From contig CAIVDU010000051.1 in NCBI GenBank assembly GCA_903904815.1, forward strand, positions 34,938-98,937: a stretch of DNA of 64,000 bases, written 5' to 3'. Positions 28,038-36,864 of this stretch are shown here, piece by piece. The stretch comes from an uncultured Armatimonadota bacterium (GTDB taxonomy: Bacteria; Armatimonadota; Fimbriimonadia; Fimbriimonadales; Fimbriimonadaceae). Both the position numbers and the translations under genes were made by a program. The first letter of the stretch is position 1; each line of letters starts with the position of its first letter. The notes under the pieces were generated by a model that did no database searches, was not told where the DNA came from, and saw only the letters and a program-made list of their open reading frames with translations.

Positions 28038-28451
28038 ATGGAGACGGTAAACCAACCTTCGAAGGAAAAAGTCGATTGCCTTGCGCTTGTGGAGGAAGAG
28101 ATTGCCACCGCAAGAAAAGAACGACGACCGATGTCGCGTCAGGCCCTCGCCACCTTGGTGCACAAGCGCACGAATATGCCGCTCAAGGATGCGGTCTCGA
28201 TAGTCGAAGCCTTCTGCGACGAAAAGGAACCGGGCGTTCCCGAATACCTTGAGTCCGAATTCGTGATCGGCTGGCTGAAAGTGCTCGCCGTGCTTCAGGT
28301 CATCGTAGGCGGCGTCTTCTTCTACTACGCGTCTCGTGCCCACCAGCGCGCGGAACCGATCTGGGTCTACCTCGTCCTTGGCACCGTTTTCGTGGGCGTC
28401 GCTGTTCTCTCTTGGGTGAAGAGCCTCGAGCAGGAAATCCACAAGAAGTAG
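28038..28451 (+). CDS. small two-helix membrane protein with L7/L12-like cytoplasmic domain
   Basis: The 137-residue product has a soluble N-terminal part (residues 1-75) and two hydrophobic helices (VLAVLQVIVGGVFFYYA and WVYLVLGTVFVGVAVLSWV). The stretch LATLVHKRTNMPLKDAVSIVE resembles one of the helical repeats in the protein at 34692, itself similar to the L7/L12 C-terminal domain; this link is inference from a short match. A GGGAGTGG element upstream of the ATG could serve as ribosome binding site. Function unknown. It converges with the next gene, 4 bp apart. Confidence 0.6.
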   Translation: METVNQPSKEKVDCLALVEEEIATARKERRPMSRQALATLVHKRTNMPLKDAVSIVEAFCDEKEPGVPEYLESEFVIGWLKVLAVLQVIVGGVFFYYASRAHQRAEPIWVYLVLGTVFVGVAVLSWVKSLEQEIHKK

Positions 28452-28455
28452 GCCG

Positions 28456-28950
28456 TTAGCAACCTTTCTGATTGACGAAGCTGTGGAGTTCGTCGGGAGT
28501 GGCAATCACCACCGTGGGTTGCGCCATTTTGACAAACTCCTCGAAACTGACTTCGTTCACCTGACCGGTTTCGCGAAATTCATCGTACAACGCCCTTAGG
28601 ACCGTGACCTGGGTCGGCAGTGATTCGTAAGCGTCCACCCACAAGCCGGGAGCGTTTTCCTGACTCACGTAGGCTACCGCCGCAACGTAAGGGGTTACAT
28701 TCTCCGATTCGGTGTCGAGCAGGCCCTCGGTGTGCCAACTCCCGTCGAAGACCTTTAGGCCATCCCCCTCTAACGCCAATCTGGATTCGGCAACGCTTTG
28801 AGGCATGATGCTGACAATCATCGTCTGTCGATCTGTGGACGCCGCCGTCGCAAGCGTCGCGTTGCCGCGTGACGTCACGAACACCTCGTCGAGTTTGATG
28901 ACTCGCTTAACGGTGGAGGCGAATTGCTCGAAAGGGATTTGCAGGATCAT
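28456..28950 (-). CDS. hypothetical protein, 164 residues
   Basis: The product has no signal peptide or membrane helix and looks like a small soluble alpha/beta protein (MILQIPFEQFASTVKRVI, SVAESRLALEGDGLKVFDG, FEEFVKMAQPTVVIATPDEL). I do not recognise the family. It is single, converging with the membrane-protein gene and divergent from acetyl-CoA synthetase, with about 105 bp between the two starts. Codon pattern and length support a real gene. Confidence 0.55.
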   Translation of the reverse strand: MILQIPFEQFASTVKRVIKLDEVFVTSRGNATLATAASTDRQTMIVSIMPQSVAESRLALEGDGLKVFDGSWHTEGLLDTESENVTPYVAAVAYVSQENAPGLWVDAYESLPTQVTVLRALYDEFRETGQVNEVSFEEFVKMAQPTVVIATPDELHSFVNQKGC

Positions 28951-29055
28951 AGCGAACGATCCACTCTATCTCATCTATCATCGATTTCGTATGCTCTCGG
29001 GCGTGACGGGTGAGCGGGTTCGTAGGGATAATAGGACTTCCGAGGCTCGACACCG

Positions 29056-31047
29056 ATGTCCGATACTATTCAGACGCTCCTTCAAGAAAACCGACACTTC
29101 AGCCCTTCGCCCGAATTCGTGGCGCAGGCTAACGCCAGCGACGTTTCCATTTACGAAAGCGCCGCCGCCGACCCGATCGGCTTCTGGGAGGGTTGGGCTC
29201 AGAGACTCGACTGGTTCGAGCCTTGGCATACCGTGTGCGATTTCCAGCCGCCTCACGCCAAGTGGTTCCTCGGAGGAAAGCTAAACGCAGCTTTTAACTG
29301 TGTCGACCGTCACGCGGCGGCCACTCCCGATCGCCGGGCGATCGTATTCGAAGGCGAGCCGGGGGACACTCGCACCCTAACTTACGCGCAGCTAAAGGAT
29401 GAAGTTAGCCAGGTCGCCAATGCTCTGAAAGAGTTGGGCGTCACGAAGGGCGATCGCGTCTCGATCTATATGCCGATGATCGCCGAACTCGCGATCGCGA
29501 TGCTGGCCTGTGCCCGGATCGGCGCTGGCCACACTGTGGTCTTCGGCGGATTCAGCGCCGAGTCGCTCCAGGAGCGGACGAACGATGCCAAGGCGAAGGT
29601 GATCATCACCGCCGATGGCGGTTGGCGGCGCGGCAATGTCGTCCCTCTCCTCAAGATCGTAGAGGATGCGCTCGATTTGGGATGCCCTCAGGTCGAGAAA
29701 GTGCTCGTGTTCGAGCGAATCGGCGAGAAGGCCGGAGCGGATCTCGCTGTATCGCGCCATTCCCACCTACTAGAGTCGTGGACCGAGGTCGTCGGAAGAC
29801 AGTCGAACGACTGTCCCTGCGAGGTCATGGACAGCGAGGATCTCCTGTTCATCCTGTACACGTCCGGTTCGACCGGAAAGCCCAAAGGCATCGTTCACAC
29901 GACCGGGGGCTACCTGACGGGAACGTTTGCGACGACCAAACTCGTCTTCGACCTGAAAGAAGACGACCTGCATTTCTGCACTGCCGACTGTGGATGGGTT
30001 ACCGGCCACAGCTACGTGGTTTACGGCCCGCTTGCCAACGGTGGCACGGTCTTGATGTACGAGGGGGCGCCCGATACCCCCGACAAGGATCGCTTCTGGA
30101 AGATCATCGAAAAGCACAAAGCGACGATCCTTTACACCGCGCCGACGGCCATTCGAGCCTTCATGAAATGGGGGCTTGAGTATCCGCAGCGGTGCGACCT
30201 CAGCAGTCTCCGGTTACTCGGCAGTGTGGGCGAGCCAATCAATCCGGAGGCGTGGATTTGGTATCAAGAACACATTGGCGGGGGCCGATGTCCGGTGGTG
30301 GACACCTGGTGGCAGACCGAGACCGGGGCCATCATGATCACCGCCCTGCCCGGCATCACCCCGACCAAGCCCGGAAGCGCCACTTGGCCCTTCCCCGGCA
30401 TCAAGATCAGCGTTGTCGGAGAAGAAGGTGTGGGAGTCACCGTGGCCGGTCCCCAATCGACCCACGGAGTGCCGGGGGTTGGCGGCTACCTCGTGATCGA
30501 GCACCCTTGGCCCTCGATGACCCGAGGCATCTACAACGACCCGGATCGATATGAGAAGACCTACTGGAGCAAGTTCCCCGGCAAGTACTTCGCCGGAGAC
30601 GGTGTCAAACTCGACGACGAAGGCTACCTCTGGCTCCTCGGCCGTGTGGACGACATCATGCTGGTCGCCGGCCACAACATCAGCACCATGGAAGTCGAAT
30701 CGGCCCTCGTGAGCCACCCTTCGGTCGCGGAAGCCGCCGTCATCGGAAAGTCCCACGAACTCAAAGGCCAAGCCATCTCCGCCTTCGTAATCCTGAGAGG
30801 CGGCTTCGAGCCGACCGACGGCCTCGTAGACGAACTGAAGAAACACGTCGCCCACAAGATCGGCGCCATCGCCAGACCCGACGACATCTTCATCTCCGCC
30901 GAACTCCCCAAGACCAGAAGCGGAAAAATCATGCGCCGACTCCTCCGCGACGTAGCCGAAGGCCGCGCCCTAGGCGACACGACAACCCTGGCAGACCCCA
31001 CCGTCGTCAGCAGTCTGAAGACGCAGTACGAAGACAAGGAAAGCTAA
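29056..31047 (+). CDS. acs: acetyl-coenzyme A synthetase
   Basis: The 663-residue protein has the length and motifs of AMP-forming acetyl-CoA synthetase: [18 protein letters not shown] (phosphate loop), [30 protein letters not shown] (acetate and AMP pocket), [19 protein letters not shown] (hinge) and the catalytic lysine in [11 protein letters not shown] near the C terminus. It makes acetyl-CoA from acetate, ATP and CoA in the cytoplasm. That lysine is a known acetylation control point in the family. It stands alone; no acetate permease or kinase is next to it. Confidence 0.95.
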   Translation: MSDTIQTLLQENRHFSPSPEFVAQANASDVSIYESAAADPIGFWEGWAQRLDWFEPWHTVCDFQPPHAKWFLGGKLNAAFNCVDRHAAATPDRRAIVFEGEPGDTRTLTYAQLKDEVSQVANALKELGVTKGDRVSIYMPMIAELAIAMLACARIGAGHTVVFGGFSAESLQERTNDAKAKVIITADGGWRRGNVVPLLKIVEDALDLGCPQVEKVLVFERIGEKAGADLAVSRHSHLLESWTEVVGRQSNDCPCEVMDSEDLLFILYTSGSTGKPKGIVHTTGGYLTGTFATTKLVFDLKEDDLHFCTADCGWVTGHSYVVYGPLANGGTVLMYEGAPDTPDKDRFWKIIEKHKATILYTAPTAIRAFMKWGLEYPQRCDLSSLRLLGSVGEPINPEAWIWYQEHIGGGRCPVVDTWWQTETGAIMITALPGITPTKPGSATWPFPGIKISVVGEEGVGVTVAGPQSTHGVPGVGGYLVIEHPWPSMTRGIYNDPDRYEKTYWSKFPGKYFAGDGVKLDDEGYLWLLGRVDDIMLVAGHNISTMEVESALVSHPSVAEAAVIGKSHELKGQAISAFVILRGGFEPTDGLVDELKKHVAHKIGAIARPDDIFISAELPKTRSGKIMRRLLRDVAEGRALGDTTTLADPTVVSSLKTQYEDKES

Positions 31048-31220
31048 AAAGCAGGAAATGCTGAGAACCTTACAATTGCCACGGTATTGGAAAACGTTAC
31101 ATTGGCACTAACCCATGTGGACCGCTGCGGTTGGAGAGTGCTGCGTTGTTAGTTACAAATTCTTTGCTAAAGCTGCAAACCATGTGGAGTGCGAGGGCTT
31201 GACCGCGCTTTGACCAGCAC

Positions 31221-31396
31221 GGCTTGACGTGTGTGGAGAATTTGAAGCAGTCGTAGGTTCAAATGGGGAGCTAAACGCCATCTCTGGCCACGCGACATGT
31301 GCGTCAAGCCGCACTGATCAGATCGGCGTCAAGCCGCCGCAGTCCACATAGCGAGTAAATACTTGCCCAAGTCCCCGACGCAACACCCGTCAAGCC
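31221..31396. repeat. four copies of GTCAAGCC in a gene-free stretch
   Basis: The 8-mer GTCAAGCC occurs at 31303, 31328 and 31389, and inverted (GGCTTGAC) at 31221; a near match, GCTTTGAC, lies at 31207. Copies are mostly embedded in G/CGTCAAGCCGC. The 443-bp gap 31048-31490 holds no gene that I can see, so this may be a protein-binding region or a decayed repeat. Confidence 0.4.
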
Positions 31397-31490
31397 ACAG
31401 CACTCAACGCGTTTTAATGCATTAGCAGTTTATACTCAACAAAATGCCTCCTGGGCGAGTCCTAGCGGATCAGCGGACTGGAGCCCACTG

Positions 31491-32156
31491 CTACTGATCC
31501 GACCCCATCCACCAACGAGCAGGCTTCCGCAAGAGACTCAGATCGTGGCGGATGCCGTTGGCGTAGTTGTCCGGGTGGTTGGATTGGGCGGCAAAGCCGG
31601 TGTCGTTCTCGGAAAATTGAGGGTCGGAATCGAACCGTGGGAGGCCTACAGCGTCCACCAAGAGCGGGATGTCCTCTGCCCCGGCCGGGGCGTTTGAAAG
31701 TCGATCTCTCCCGAGGAGCATCTTGGGCGGCCACTCCATTGATACCGACGAGCGAGCGAGGAAATGATAGCTGGTGAGCAGATGGCGCTGCCCTAGCCAC
31801 AAGACGTTCTTCCCGCGCTGTGGGTCCACCGGGCAGAACCAAACTTCACTGTTCTTCACGTAGGGGTCCAGAGCATGCTTCAAGACCCCTGGAGAAGCGG
31901 CGAGGTCGGCTGCTGACACGAGGTCCGGGTGGTTTCGGTAGAAAGTTTCGGCGGTCGTCGCTGGAGGGACCCAACCCTCGTGATCGTTTGCGTAGAGGAC
32001 GATTGCAAGGCCGAGATTGTGCAATCGCTCTTGGCACGAAGAGTGCCCCGCTTGGATCTTCACCGCTCGGGCAACCGCGAACAGCAGACCGGCGAGCACC
32101 GCGATAATCGCGGTCACCGTCAACAATTCGACCAGCGTGAACCCTTTTCGCCGCAC
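31491..32156 (-). CDS. pseudopilin-like protein
   Basis: The best start is a GTG at 32156, giving MRRKGFTLVELLTVTAIIAV and 221 residues. This puts the prepilin leader at the N terminus. The frame is open upstream to 32513, but that part lies in a dispersed repeat (32316-32394) and is not credible as coding. After the first helix come ICA-like strings (SSCQERLHNLGLAIVLYANDH, VKNSEVWFCPVDP) typical of the DUF1559-like pseudopilins of this group. It diverges from the other two pseudopilins in its leader, VELLTVTAII. Confidence 0.78.
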   Translation of the reverse strand: MRRKGFTLVELLTVTAIIAVLAGLLFAVARAVKIQAGHSSCQERLHNLGLAIVLYANDHEGWVPPATTAETFYRNHPDLVSAADLAASPGVLKHALDPYVKNSEVWFCPVDPQRGKNVLWLGQRHLLTSYHFLARSSVSMEWPPKMLLGRDRLSNAPAGAEDIPLLVDAVGLPRFDSDPQFSENDTGFAAQSNHPDNYANGIRHDLSLLRKPARWWMGSDQ

Positions 32157-32315
32157 CTTGGCAAGACGGTTGAAGATGGTGGAGTCGTTCGCGAGGGTGT
32201 GGCGACCATAGTAGTTCGTCACCCAGTGATTGCGCACCGCCCTTCGGGCGTCACGACGGCCCGTAGGCGAAGAATGATCAGAGTATCGCAAAAGTCTCGG
32301 AGGACGTAATGGGCA

Positions 32316-32394
32316 CCCTCGCCCGCAGCGAAGTCTCCGGATCCCGCCAGAGGGAAATGAGCGAATGCGAATCGGGACGTGCGCGGGAGAGGGG
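32316..32394 (-). repeat. dispersed inverted-repeat element, family A copy 1
   Basis: On the minus strand this reads CCCTCTCCCGC, then CGTCCCGATTCGC, CGCTCATTTCCCT, GGCGGGATCCGGAGACTTCG, ending GCGGGCGAGGG. The ends are inverted repeats of each other. It matches 56294-56372 over nearly its whole 79 bp, and its middle recurs in the 89-bp units at 53921. The surrounding 32157-32618 carries no gene. Confidence 0.8.
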
Positions 32395-32618
32395 AGGGAG
32401 GGCCAAATCGAACCCGCGAGCGAAGCGAAGTCCACTGATTTCCAGCATTTTATGAGATCGCAGACTTTTGCGATACTCTGTGATTCGTGTTTCCGCAGTC
32501 CAGTTCCCAACATGGAATCACCGCCATACGGACCCTTCCTGCCTACACGATTATTAAGGATCCAGGAACGCTAGGACACCGGTCGGGAAGTTCCTCATCC
32601 GTCGAGCCGAGATCTTCG

Positions 32619-32840
32619 TCAGCGATCCCCGGGCGCAGATTTTCGCGAATAAATTAGCCAAGCTGCCGCGATCACGAAACAGGCGACATCGATTACTTCG
32701 TATGTTGCCGGTTCAAACCACGCCCCCAAGCCAAAGAATGAGAGCCTATCCGGATCAACTCTTTCGACATGCCCTCCAAGGTAGACCAGGAGTCCCAGAA
32801 GGGCCCAAGCGTTTGCGCAAATGATACATATGGCCTTCAT
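32619..32840 (-). CDS. small two-helix membrane protein
   Basis: The ATG at 32840 gives 73 residues: MKAICIICANAWALLGLLVY, a loop with charged residues, then a second helix TYEVIDVACFVIAAAWLIY and a short basic tail. An in-frame start at 32981 would add 47 residues without hydrophobic or conserved character. No family is recognised. It stands alone between repeat-rich DNA and the methyltransferase gene; a 7-bp hairpin (AGCCTTC/GAAGGCT, 32983-33003) lies upstream. Confidence 0.5.
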   Translation of the reverse strand: MKAICIICANAWALLGLLVYLGGHVERVDPDRLSFFGLGAWFEPATYEVIDVACFVIAAAWLIYSRKSAPGDR

Positions 32841-33136
32841 TTTTGGCCCATCATACTTTATGCAAGGTCTCCTTTGGTGCCAATTGAGAAAGCTTGGTAA
32901 CTGGCCGTGGGGTCTCATTAACGGCAAAGTTCCGCGTTGCCCAGCGAAATCCGAGTCGCAATAGCCTCCCCAAAAATACATCAGCCTTCTGCTTACGAAG
33001 GCTAGGAATTGGCTTGCTACGGAACCGACGAGAGTAGCGCGGCGTGCGAGTTGAACAGCGAACTCAGTCCGCCTACCAACTCAAGGCACTGGCACAACGA
33101 CCCTTCCGGACTGCAAACTGCCCACTGCAAACTTGG

Positions 33137-33877
33137 TTACGAGCTCGGCTTCTTCCCCACCGCAATCACGCTGCTACCCCACGGCAGGTTGGTGCGGGCG
33201 ATGAGCCAGGCTTCGGTCTCTTGAAAACCGATAAGCAGTCGGTTAAGCCAGTTGGGAACCGACACCAGCGACGCCTTGGCTGGTCCCTTCTTTCGCTTTT
33301 CGAAGATTCGCCAGATCACCACGATGGGGAACAGGAAAAAGACCGAGTAGCAGGCTTTAGTTACTTGGAAGCCCGCCTGCTCTAGCCTGGAACGTATCTC
33401 GGATCGGCGGTAGCGACGGTGATGCATCAGGGCGATGTCGTGAGGACCCCAGAGGCTTTTGAAGGCAGGGACGCTAAGCACGACGTATCCGCCGGGCCTA
33501 ATCACACGGTACGCCTCGGCGAAGGCGGCGACGTCGTTCTCAATGTGCTCAAAGATATCGAGGCCGATCACCGCGTCGATCGTGTTCGACTGAATAGGAA
33601 GGCAAATGCCATCGCCCTGTACGGTCTCATCGAGACCTCTTTGACGACAGAATCCGAGCGCGTGCGGGCTCATGTCGACCCCGATGGGTTCTGCCCACTG
33701 GCCTAGCTCTCGCAACACGACTCCGGTTCCACACCCTAGGTCGAGAACTCTGGGGCGATCCTCCAAGCGAGGAGCTAACGCGCGTTTCAGAAGCCCTAAC
33801 GCAAGCCGGCGACGCCCGACAAACCACCAGTAGTGGTCCTCAAGCGAGAACATCTTGCCGTATTCGTCAGGATTCAC
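33137..33877 (-). CDS. class I SAM-dependent methyltransferase
   Basis: The 246-residue protein has the SAM-binding motif VLDLGCGTGVVLREL, an acidic strand end (IGVDMS), and the later GLDIFEHIENDVAAFAEAYR and IRPGGYVVLSVPAF motifs of methyltransferase type 11/12. The N-terminal EDHYWWFVGRRR resembles methyltransferases found in polysaccharide and polyprenyl-glycan clusters. A hydrophobic stretch FFLFPIVVIWRIF suggests membrane contact. Its start overlaps the glycosyltransferase stop by 11 bp, so the pair probably modifies one lipid-linked glycan. Confidence 0.85.
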   Translation of the reverse strand: MNPDEYGKMFSLEDHYWWFVGRRRLALGLLKRALAPRLEDRPRVLDLGCGTGVVLRELGQWAEPIGVDMSPHALGFCRQRGLDETVQGDGICLPIQSNTIDAVIGLDIFEHIENDVAAFAEAYRVIRPGGYVVLSVPAFKSLWGPHDIALMHHRRYRRSEIRSRLEQAGFQVTKACYSVFFLFPIVVIWRIFEKRKKGPAKASLVSVPNWLNRLLIGFQETEAWLIARTNLPWGSSVIAVGKKPSS

Positions 33878-34607
33878 TCCGCACCAGGCGCGCGCGCCGA
33901 CCTTTCAGCCGCAGCTTGACAAGGTCCCTCAACATTCGAGGGCCATCTCGAAGCAACACGACCTTGGATCCTTCCTGGTGGGACCAGCGGATGGGGACCT
34001 CGTCGATCCGATAGCCGAGGTCGCGGGCGATCATCAGGGACTCGAAATCGAACGAAAATCCGTCTAGTTTGCAGCGAGAGAAGACTTCCTGCGAAGCCGC
34101 CTGGGTGAAAAGCTTAAAGCCGCACTGGGTGTCATCGATCCCCCGAATCGCCAGAAGCTGAACCGCGTGATTAAAGAGTCGGCCCAACAGTTCTCGATAG
34201 AGCGGTTGCCGACGCTCCAGCTTGCTGTCGTGGAGCGGCCGGCTGCCAATCGCGACGTGAGCGCCATCTGTCATGTGTTGGAGCAGCTTCTCGGTCTCTT
34301 CCTGGGGCGTCGCCAAGTCGGCGTCGCAAAAGAGAACGAGATCTCCCTCGGCAGCGAGCATGCCTTGCCTGACCGCATAGCCCTTTCCTTTGTTCGGCTG
34401 GTACTCCACGACCGAAAAGTGCGGATGCGTTTTCGCGAATTCGCGCACAAGTTCCGCCGTCTTGTCTTTGCTTCCGTCGCTCACGACGACTACATCAAAG
34501 GGGTAGTTCTGGGCCGAGTAGTACTCGTGAAGACGCGCTAGGGTGCGGGGAAGCCGCTCTTCCTCGTTATAGGCGGGTACGACAACGCTCAGATGCGGCA
34601 CAGACAA
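33867..34607 (-). CDS. GT2 glycosyltransferase, polyprenyl-phosphate glucosyltransferase-like
   Basis: The 246-residue product has a GT-A fold: VVVPAYNEEERLPRTL at the start, VVSDGSKDKT, GKGYAVRQGM, the metal-binding FCDADLATP, and DTQCGFKLF with FDFESLMIARDLGY. These motifs match the ALG5/dolichyl-phosphate beta-glucosyltransferase type, which loads a hexose on a polyprenyl phosphate at the inner membrane. No membrane helices are attached. It overlaps the methyltransferase gene by 11 bp and is first in the pair. Confidence 0.9.
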   Translation of the reverse strand: MSVPHLSVVVPAYNEEERLPRTLARLHEYYSAQNYPFDVVVVSDGSKDKTAELVREFAKTHPHFSVVEYQPNKGKGYAVRQGMLAAEGDLVLFCDADLATPQEETEKLLQHMTDGAHVAIGSRPLHDSKLERRQPLYRELLGRLFNHAVQLLAIRGIDDTQCGFKLFTQAASQEVFSRCKLDGFSFDFESLMIARDLGYRIDEVPIRWSHQEGSKVVLLRDGPRMLRDLVKLRLKGRRARLVRSES

Positions 34608-34691
34608 AACAACTCTGAGTTTACCGTTGGAGGTTCCCTGAAACTACGGAGACAATGCGGGTTTGCGTTCGAGTCCGCATTCAGGGCAAGG

Positions 34692-35684
34692 CTAGTGGCT
34701 CAGTTCGACCACCGCTTCGATCGCGTCGGTCGCTTCCTGGATGCCGATTCCCGTTCGCTGCTGAAGCAAGTGAGCCGCCACCAGCTTGTGCTCTGGACCT
34801 GCTTCGGCGAGGGCTTGCCTAGCCGCTTCGTATGTGGAAACTGGCGGATTGGGAGGAGTCTGCCGAACCGACGATTGCTCTCGATACACGTTATCGACCA
34901 AGGCTTTCGCCTCCGCAAGGCCCAGTCCCGTTTTTTCTCGAACAGTGGCAATCGCGCTCAGCTTGGCGTCGCCGTGGTAGTCCCGGGCAGCACGCGCGAT
35001 GTCGATGAAAGACTGAGGATTCACGGGGGCGAGACTCGCAAGGACCTCAGGCGAACGCTCGCCGTAGATCACTTTGACCAGAGTCTTTGCATCCCGACGT
35101 CGCAACCCCAATTGGTGGTGCATAGCGTCGATAGCATGGTCTCGATGGTCCGGTCCGTGCTCAGCACAGATCTCCCTTGCGGCCTGCATCGTCGTCGGGG
35201 ATGCGGGGTCAGAAAGTTGTCCTTGGACGAACAACTCCTTGCGCCTCTGTCTAGCGATCCAATTCTCAAACTCTTCCTCACCCATCGGCGTTCGAGAAAT
35301 CAGGAATTCCCAGCCTTCCTTGAGCGCACCCAGGGCCATGAAGCCACACGGCCAAATCGCCCACATGCTCCAGATGCCATGAAAGCCCGAAGTCAGGTAG
35401 TTGATTCCAAATAGCGTAATGGACGTTCCTACCAGCGACGTAGTGCTACCGAAGAATTTCCGGCGCGTGGCCACAAGGTACTGCTCGCGAAGCTCCACTT
35501 TCTCATGCTTCGAGCGGAGTTCCTTCTCAGCCGCAAGAACGTCGGCCGGATCAATTCCCATTTCTGCGGCAGCTTCAATAAGTCGGTCACGGGACATGCC
35601 TCCCTCCGAGGTTGCCTTTCGAGTCGCCAGTCTTAGAATCTCCTGGGCCTCCTCTTCGCTGTAGTAACCGTCCGCCATTTCCAC
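34692..35684 (-). CDS. 2TM-domain protein with three L7/L12-like helical repeats
   Basis: The 330-residue protein has an N-terminal helical part (YYSEEEAQEILRLATRK), a two-helix membrane hairpin near residues 80-135 (FFGSTTSLVGTSITLFGINY and IWSMWAIWPCGFMALGALK) like the 2TM domain family, and a cytoplasmic tail with three related repeats of about 45 residues. The middle one, IATVREKTGLGLAEAKALVD, closely resembles the C-terminal domain of ribosomal protein L7/L12; the others read HAIDAMHHQLGLRRRDAKTLV and HLLQQRTGIGIQEATDAIEA. Function unknown; the tail may bind a protein partner. It is divergent from the PadR gene. Confidence 0.72.
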   Translation of the reverse strand: MEMADGYYSEEEAQEILRLATRKATSEGGMSRDRLIEAAAEMGIDPADVLAAEKELRSKHEKVELREQYLVATRRKFFGSTTSLVGTSITLFGINYLTSGFHGIWSMWAIWPCGFMALGALKEGWEFLISRTPMGEEEFENWIARQRRKELFVQGQLSDPASPTTMQAAREICAEHGPDHRDHAIDAMHHQLGLRRRDAKTLVKVIYGERSPEVLASLAPVNPQSFIDIARAARDYHGDAKLSAIATVREKTGLGLAEAKALVDNVYREQSSVRQTPPNPPVSTYEAARQALAEAGPEHKLVAAHLLQQRTGIGIQEATDAIEAVVELSH

Positions 35685-35791
35685 TTCATGTTACGGTAGA
35701 ACTCGCCCCCGGGTTTTGGTTTCTGGGGCGTTTGAACTCGATTTGGTCTAGATTCGATCTTGATTTTTGATCGACTGACCTAATTTCCAAT

Positions 35792-35816
35792 ACATATATC
35801 AAAAAAAGATATATGT
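35792..35816. promoter_or_regulatory. PadR-type operator
   Basis: ACATATATC and GATATATGT form perfect 9-bp arms around seven A residues. The ATGT...ACAT-type AT-rich dyad is what PadR regulators usually bind. It ends 17 bp before the padR ATG, so binding there would repress the gene's own transcription; the divergent 2TM gene at 35684 may also be affected. Confidence 0.7.
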
Positions 35817-35833
35817 CGTGATATGATCGACTC

Positions 35834-36172
35834 ATGGCATTTCGCGGAGACCTTGAAAGTCTGATCTTGGGAGTCCTCCAAGAGGGGGACCTGCACGGAT
35901 ACGAGATCGCAAAGAAGATTCGCTCGATGAGTAACTCGCTTCTCTCGTATGGTGAGGGGCAGTTGTATCCCGCCCTCCACGCGCTCGAGGCGAACGGCGC
36001 GATCGAGGCCCAATGGGTAAGCCAAGAAGGAAAACCAGCTCGCCGGGTCTACACGCTCACCGACGCAGGACGAGCCACGCTCATCGAGAAGCGGAGTGAG
36101 TGGAATCAGTTTGCGGAGAGTGTGAACTCGATGATGAGCCCTCGGCTCAACTGGCGGGTGAACCGTGGCTAG
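35834..36172 (+). CDS. PadR-family transcriptional regulator
   Basis: The 112-residue product shows the PadR winged helix: ESLILGVLQEGDLHGYEIAKKI, the YGEGQLYPALHALEANGAIEA recognition and wing, and RRVYTLTDAGRATL. PadR proteins are mostly repressors; here the target is likely its own promoter (dyad at 35792-35816). It overlaps the next gene by 8 bp and heads a three-gene cassette with two membrane proteins, a common layout for PadR/HAAS-domain pairs. Confidence 0.93.
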   Translation: MAFRGDLESLILGVLQEGDLHGYEIAKKIRSMSNSLLSYGEGQLYPALHALEANGAIEAQWVSQEGKPARRVYTLTDAGRATLIEKRSEWNQFAESVNSMMSPRLNWRVNRG

Positions 36173-36863
36173 CCGCTGGTTTTGGCTGCTGGTGGGAAGC
36201 ATGGCAGCCTTTTCGGTGATGCCAGGGCTGCAGAACTTCTGCAACGGTTACCAGCCTTTCCGCTCGTATGAAATCAGCAGACTCATGATTATAGCTCCAG
36301 GAGTCGGAGCACTTTTCGCGATTTGGAACCTGAAACGACCTTTGTGGCTGGCGGCAATCGGAGCTTCCCTTGCTGGGTCACTTCTGGGATTGTCGCTGAC
36401 GATCTCGGCCTTCTCTCCAACCCACAATTGGCTGGGGGACACGTTCATGCATGGGAGAACCAGCCACATGACAAGGTTTGATCACTCGCCGTTCGACGTC
36501 CAACTTACTGAAGACCTTGGCTACCTTCGAAGGGGAGCAGAGGCAGCAAGACTGGGGCATCCCCTTGTGGCACCCGAGGGGGGGTTCTTAGCCCCAATGG
36601 AGTCCAAACAGACGTTGGCCTACTTCTCGAATCTCAGATTCGTAAGTGTCCCGTCGTCCGCTTTCATGGAAGCGAAGTGGCTGCAAGAATTGAACGCAAA
36701 GACGGCCCTCAAACTGGAAGTTGAAAGCAATCCTCACCACTTTAACCTAGATCCGATAGCCGGCGCCCAACGATGGATTGGATATTCCCTCCTGGGGGCA
36801 TTGATGATCAGCAGTATCGGACTGCTTCGCCGACGATTTGAGTTGTCAAGAGGTGTTGCCTAG
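36165..36863 (+). CDS. membrane protein of the PadR cassette
   Basis: A GTG start inside the padR end gives 232 residues. Three hydrophobic segments open the protein (WFWLLVGSMAAFSVMPGL, LMIIAPGVGALFAIW, LWLAAIGASLAGSLLGLSL), then an extracytoplasmic domain of about 110 residues, and a last helix IGYSLLGALMISSIGLLRRR. No family recognised. The stop is one base before the next ATG, so all three genes of the cassette are likely co-translated. Confidence 0.65.
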   Translation: MASRWFWLLVGSMAAFSVMPGLQNFCNGYQPFRSYEISRLMIIAPGVGALFAIWNLKRPLWLAAIGASLAGSLLGLSLTISAFSPTHNWLGDTFMHGRTSHMTRFDHSPFDVQLTEDLGYLRRGAEAARLGHPLVAPEGGFLAPMESKQTLAYFSNLRFVSVPSSAFMEAKWLQELNAKTALKLEVESNPHHFNLDPIAGAQRWIGYSLLGALMISSIGLLRRRFELSRGVA

Positions 36864-36864
36864 C

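Noticed and set aside
31048..31490. A hidden gene between acs and the pseudopilin
   Set aside because: All six frames are broken by stops and no start with coding character is present; only the short repeat is visible.
32157..32513. N-terminal extension of the third pseudopilin
   Set aside because: The prepilin leader must be at the N terminus, and the extension lies in a dispersed repeat.
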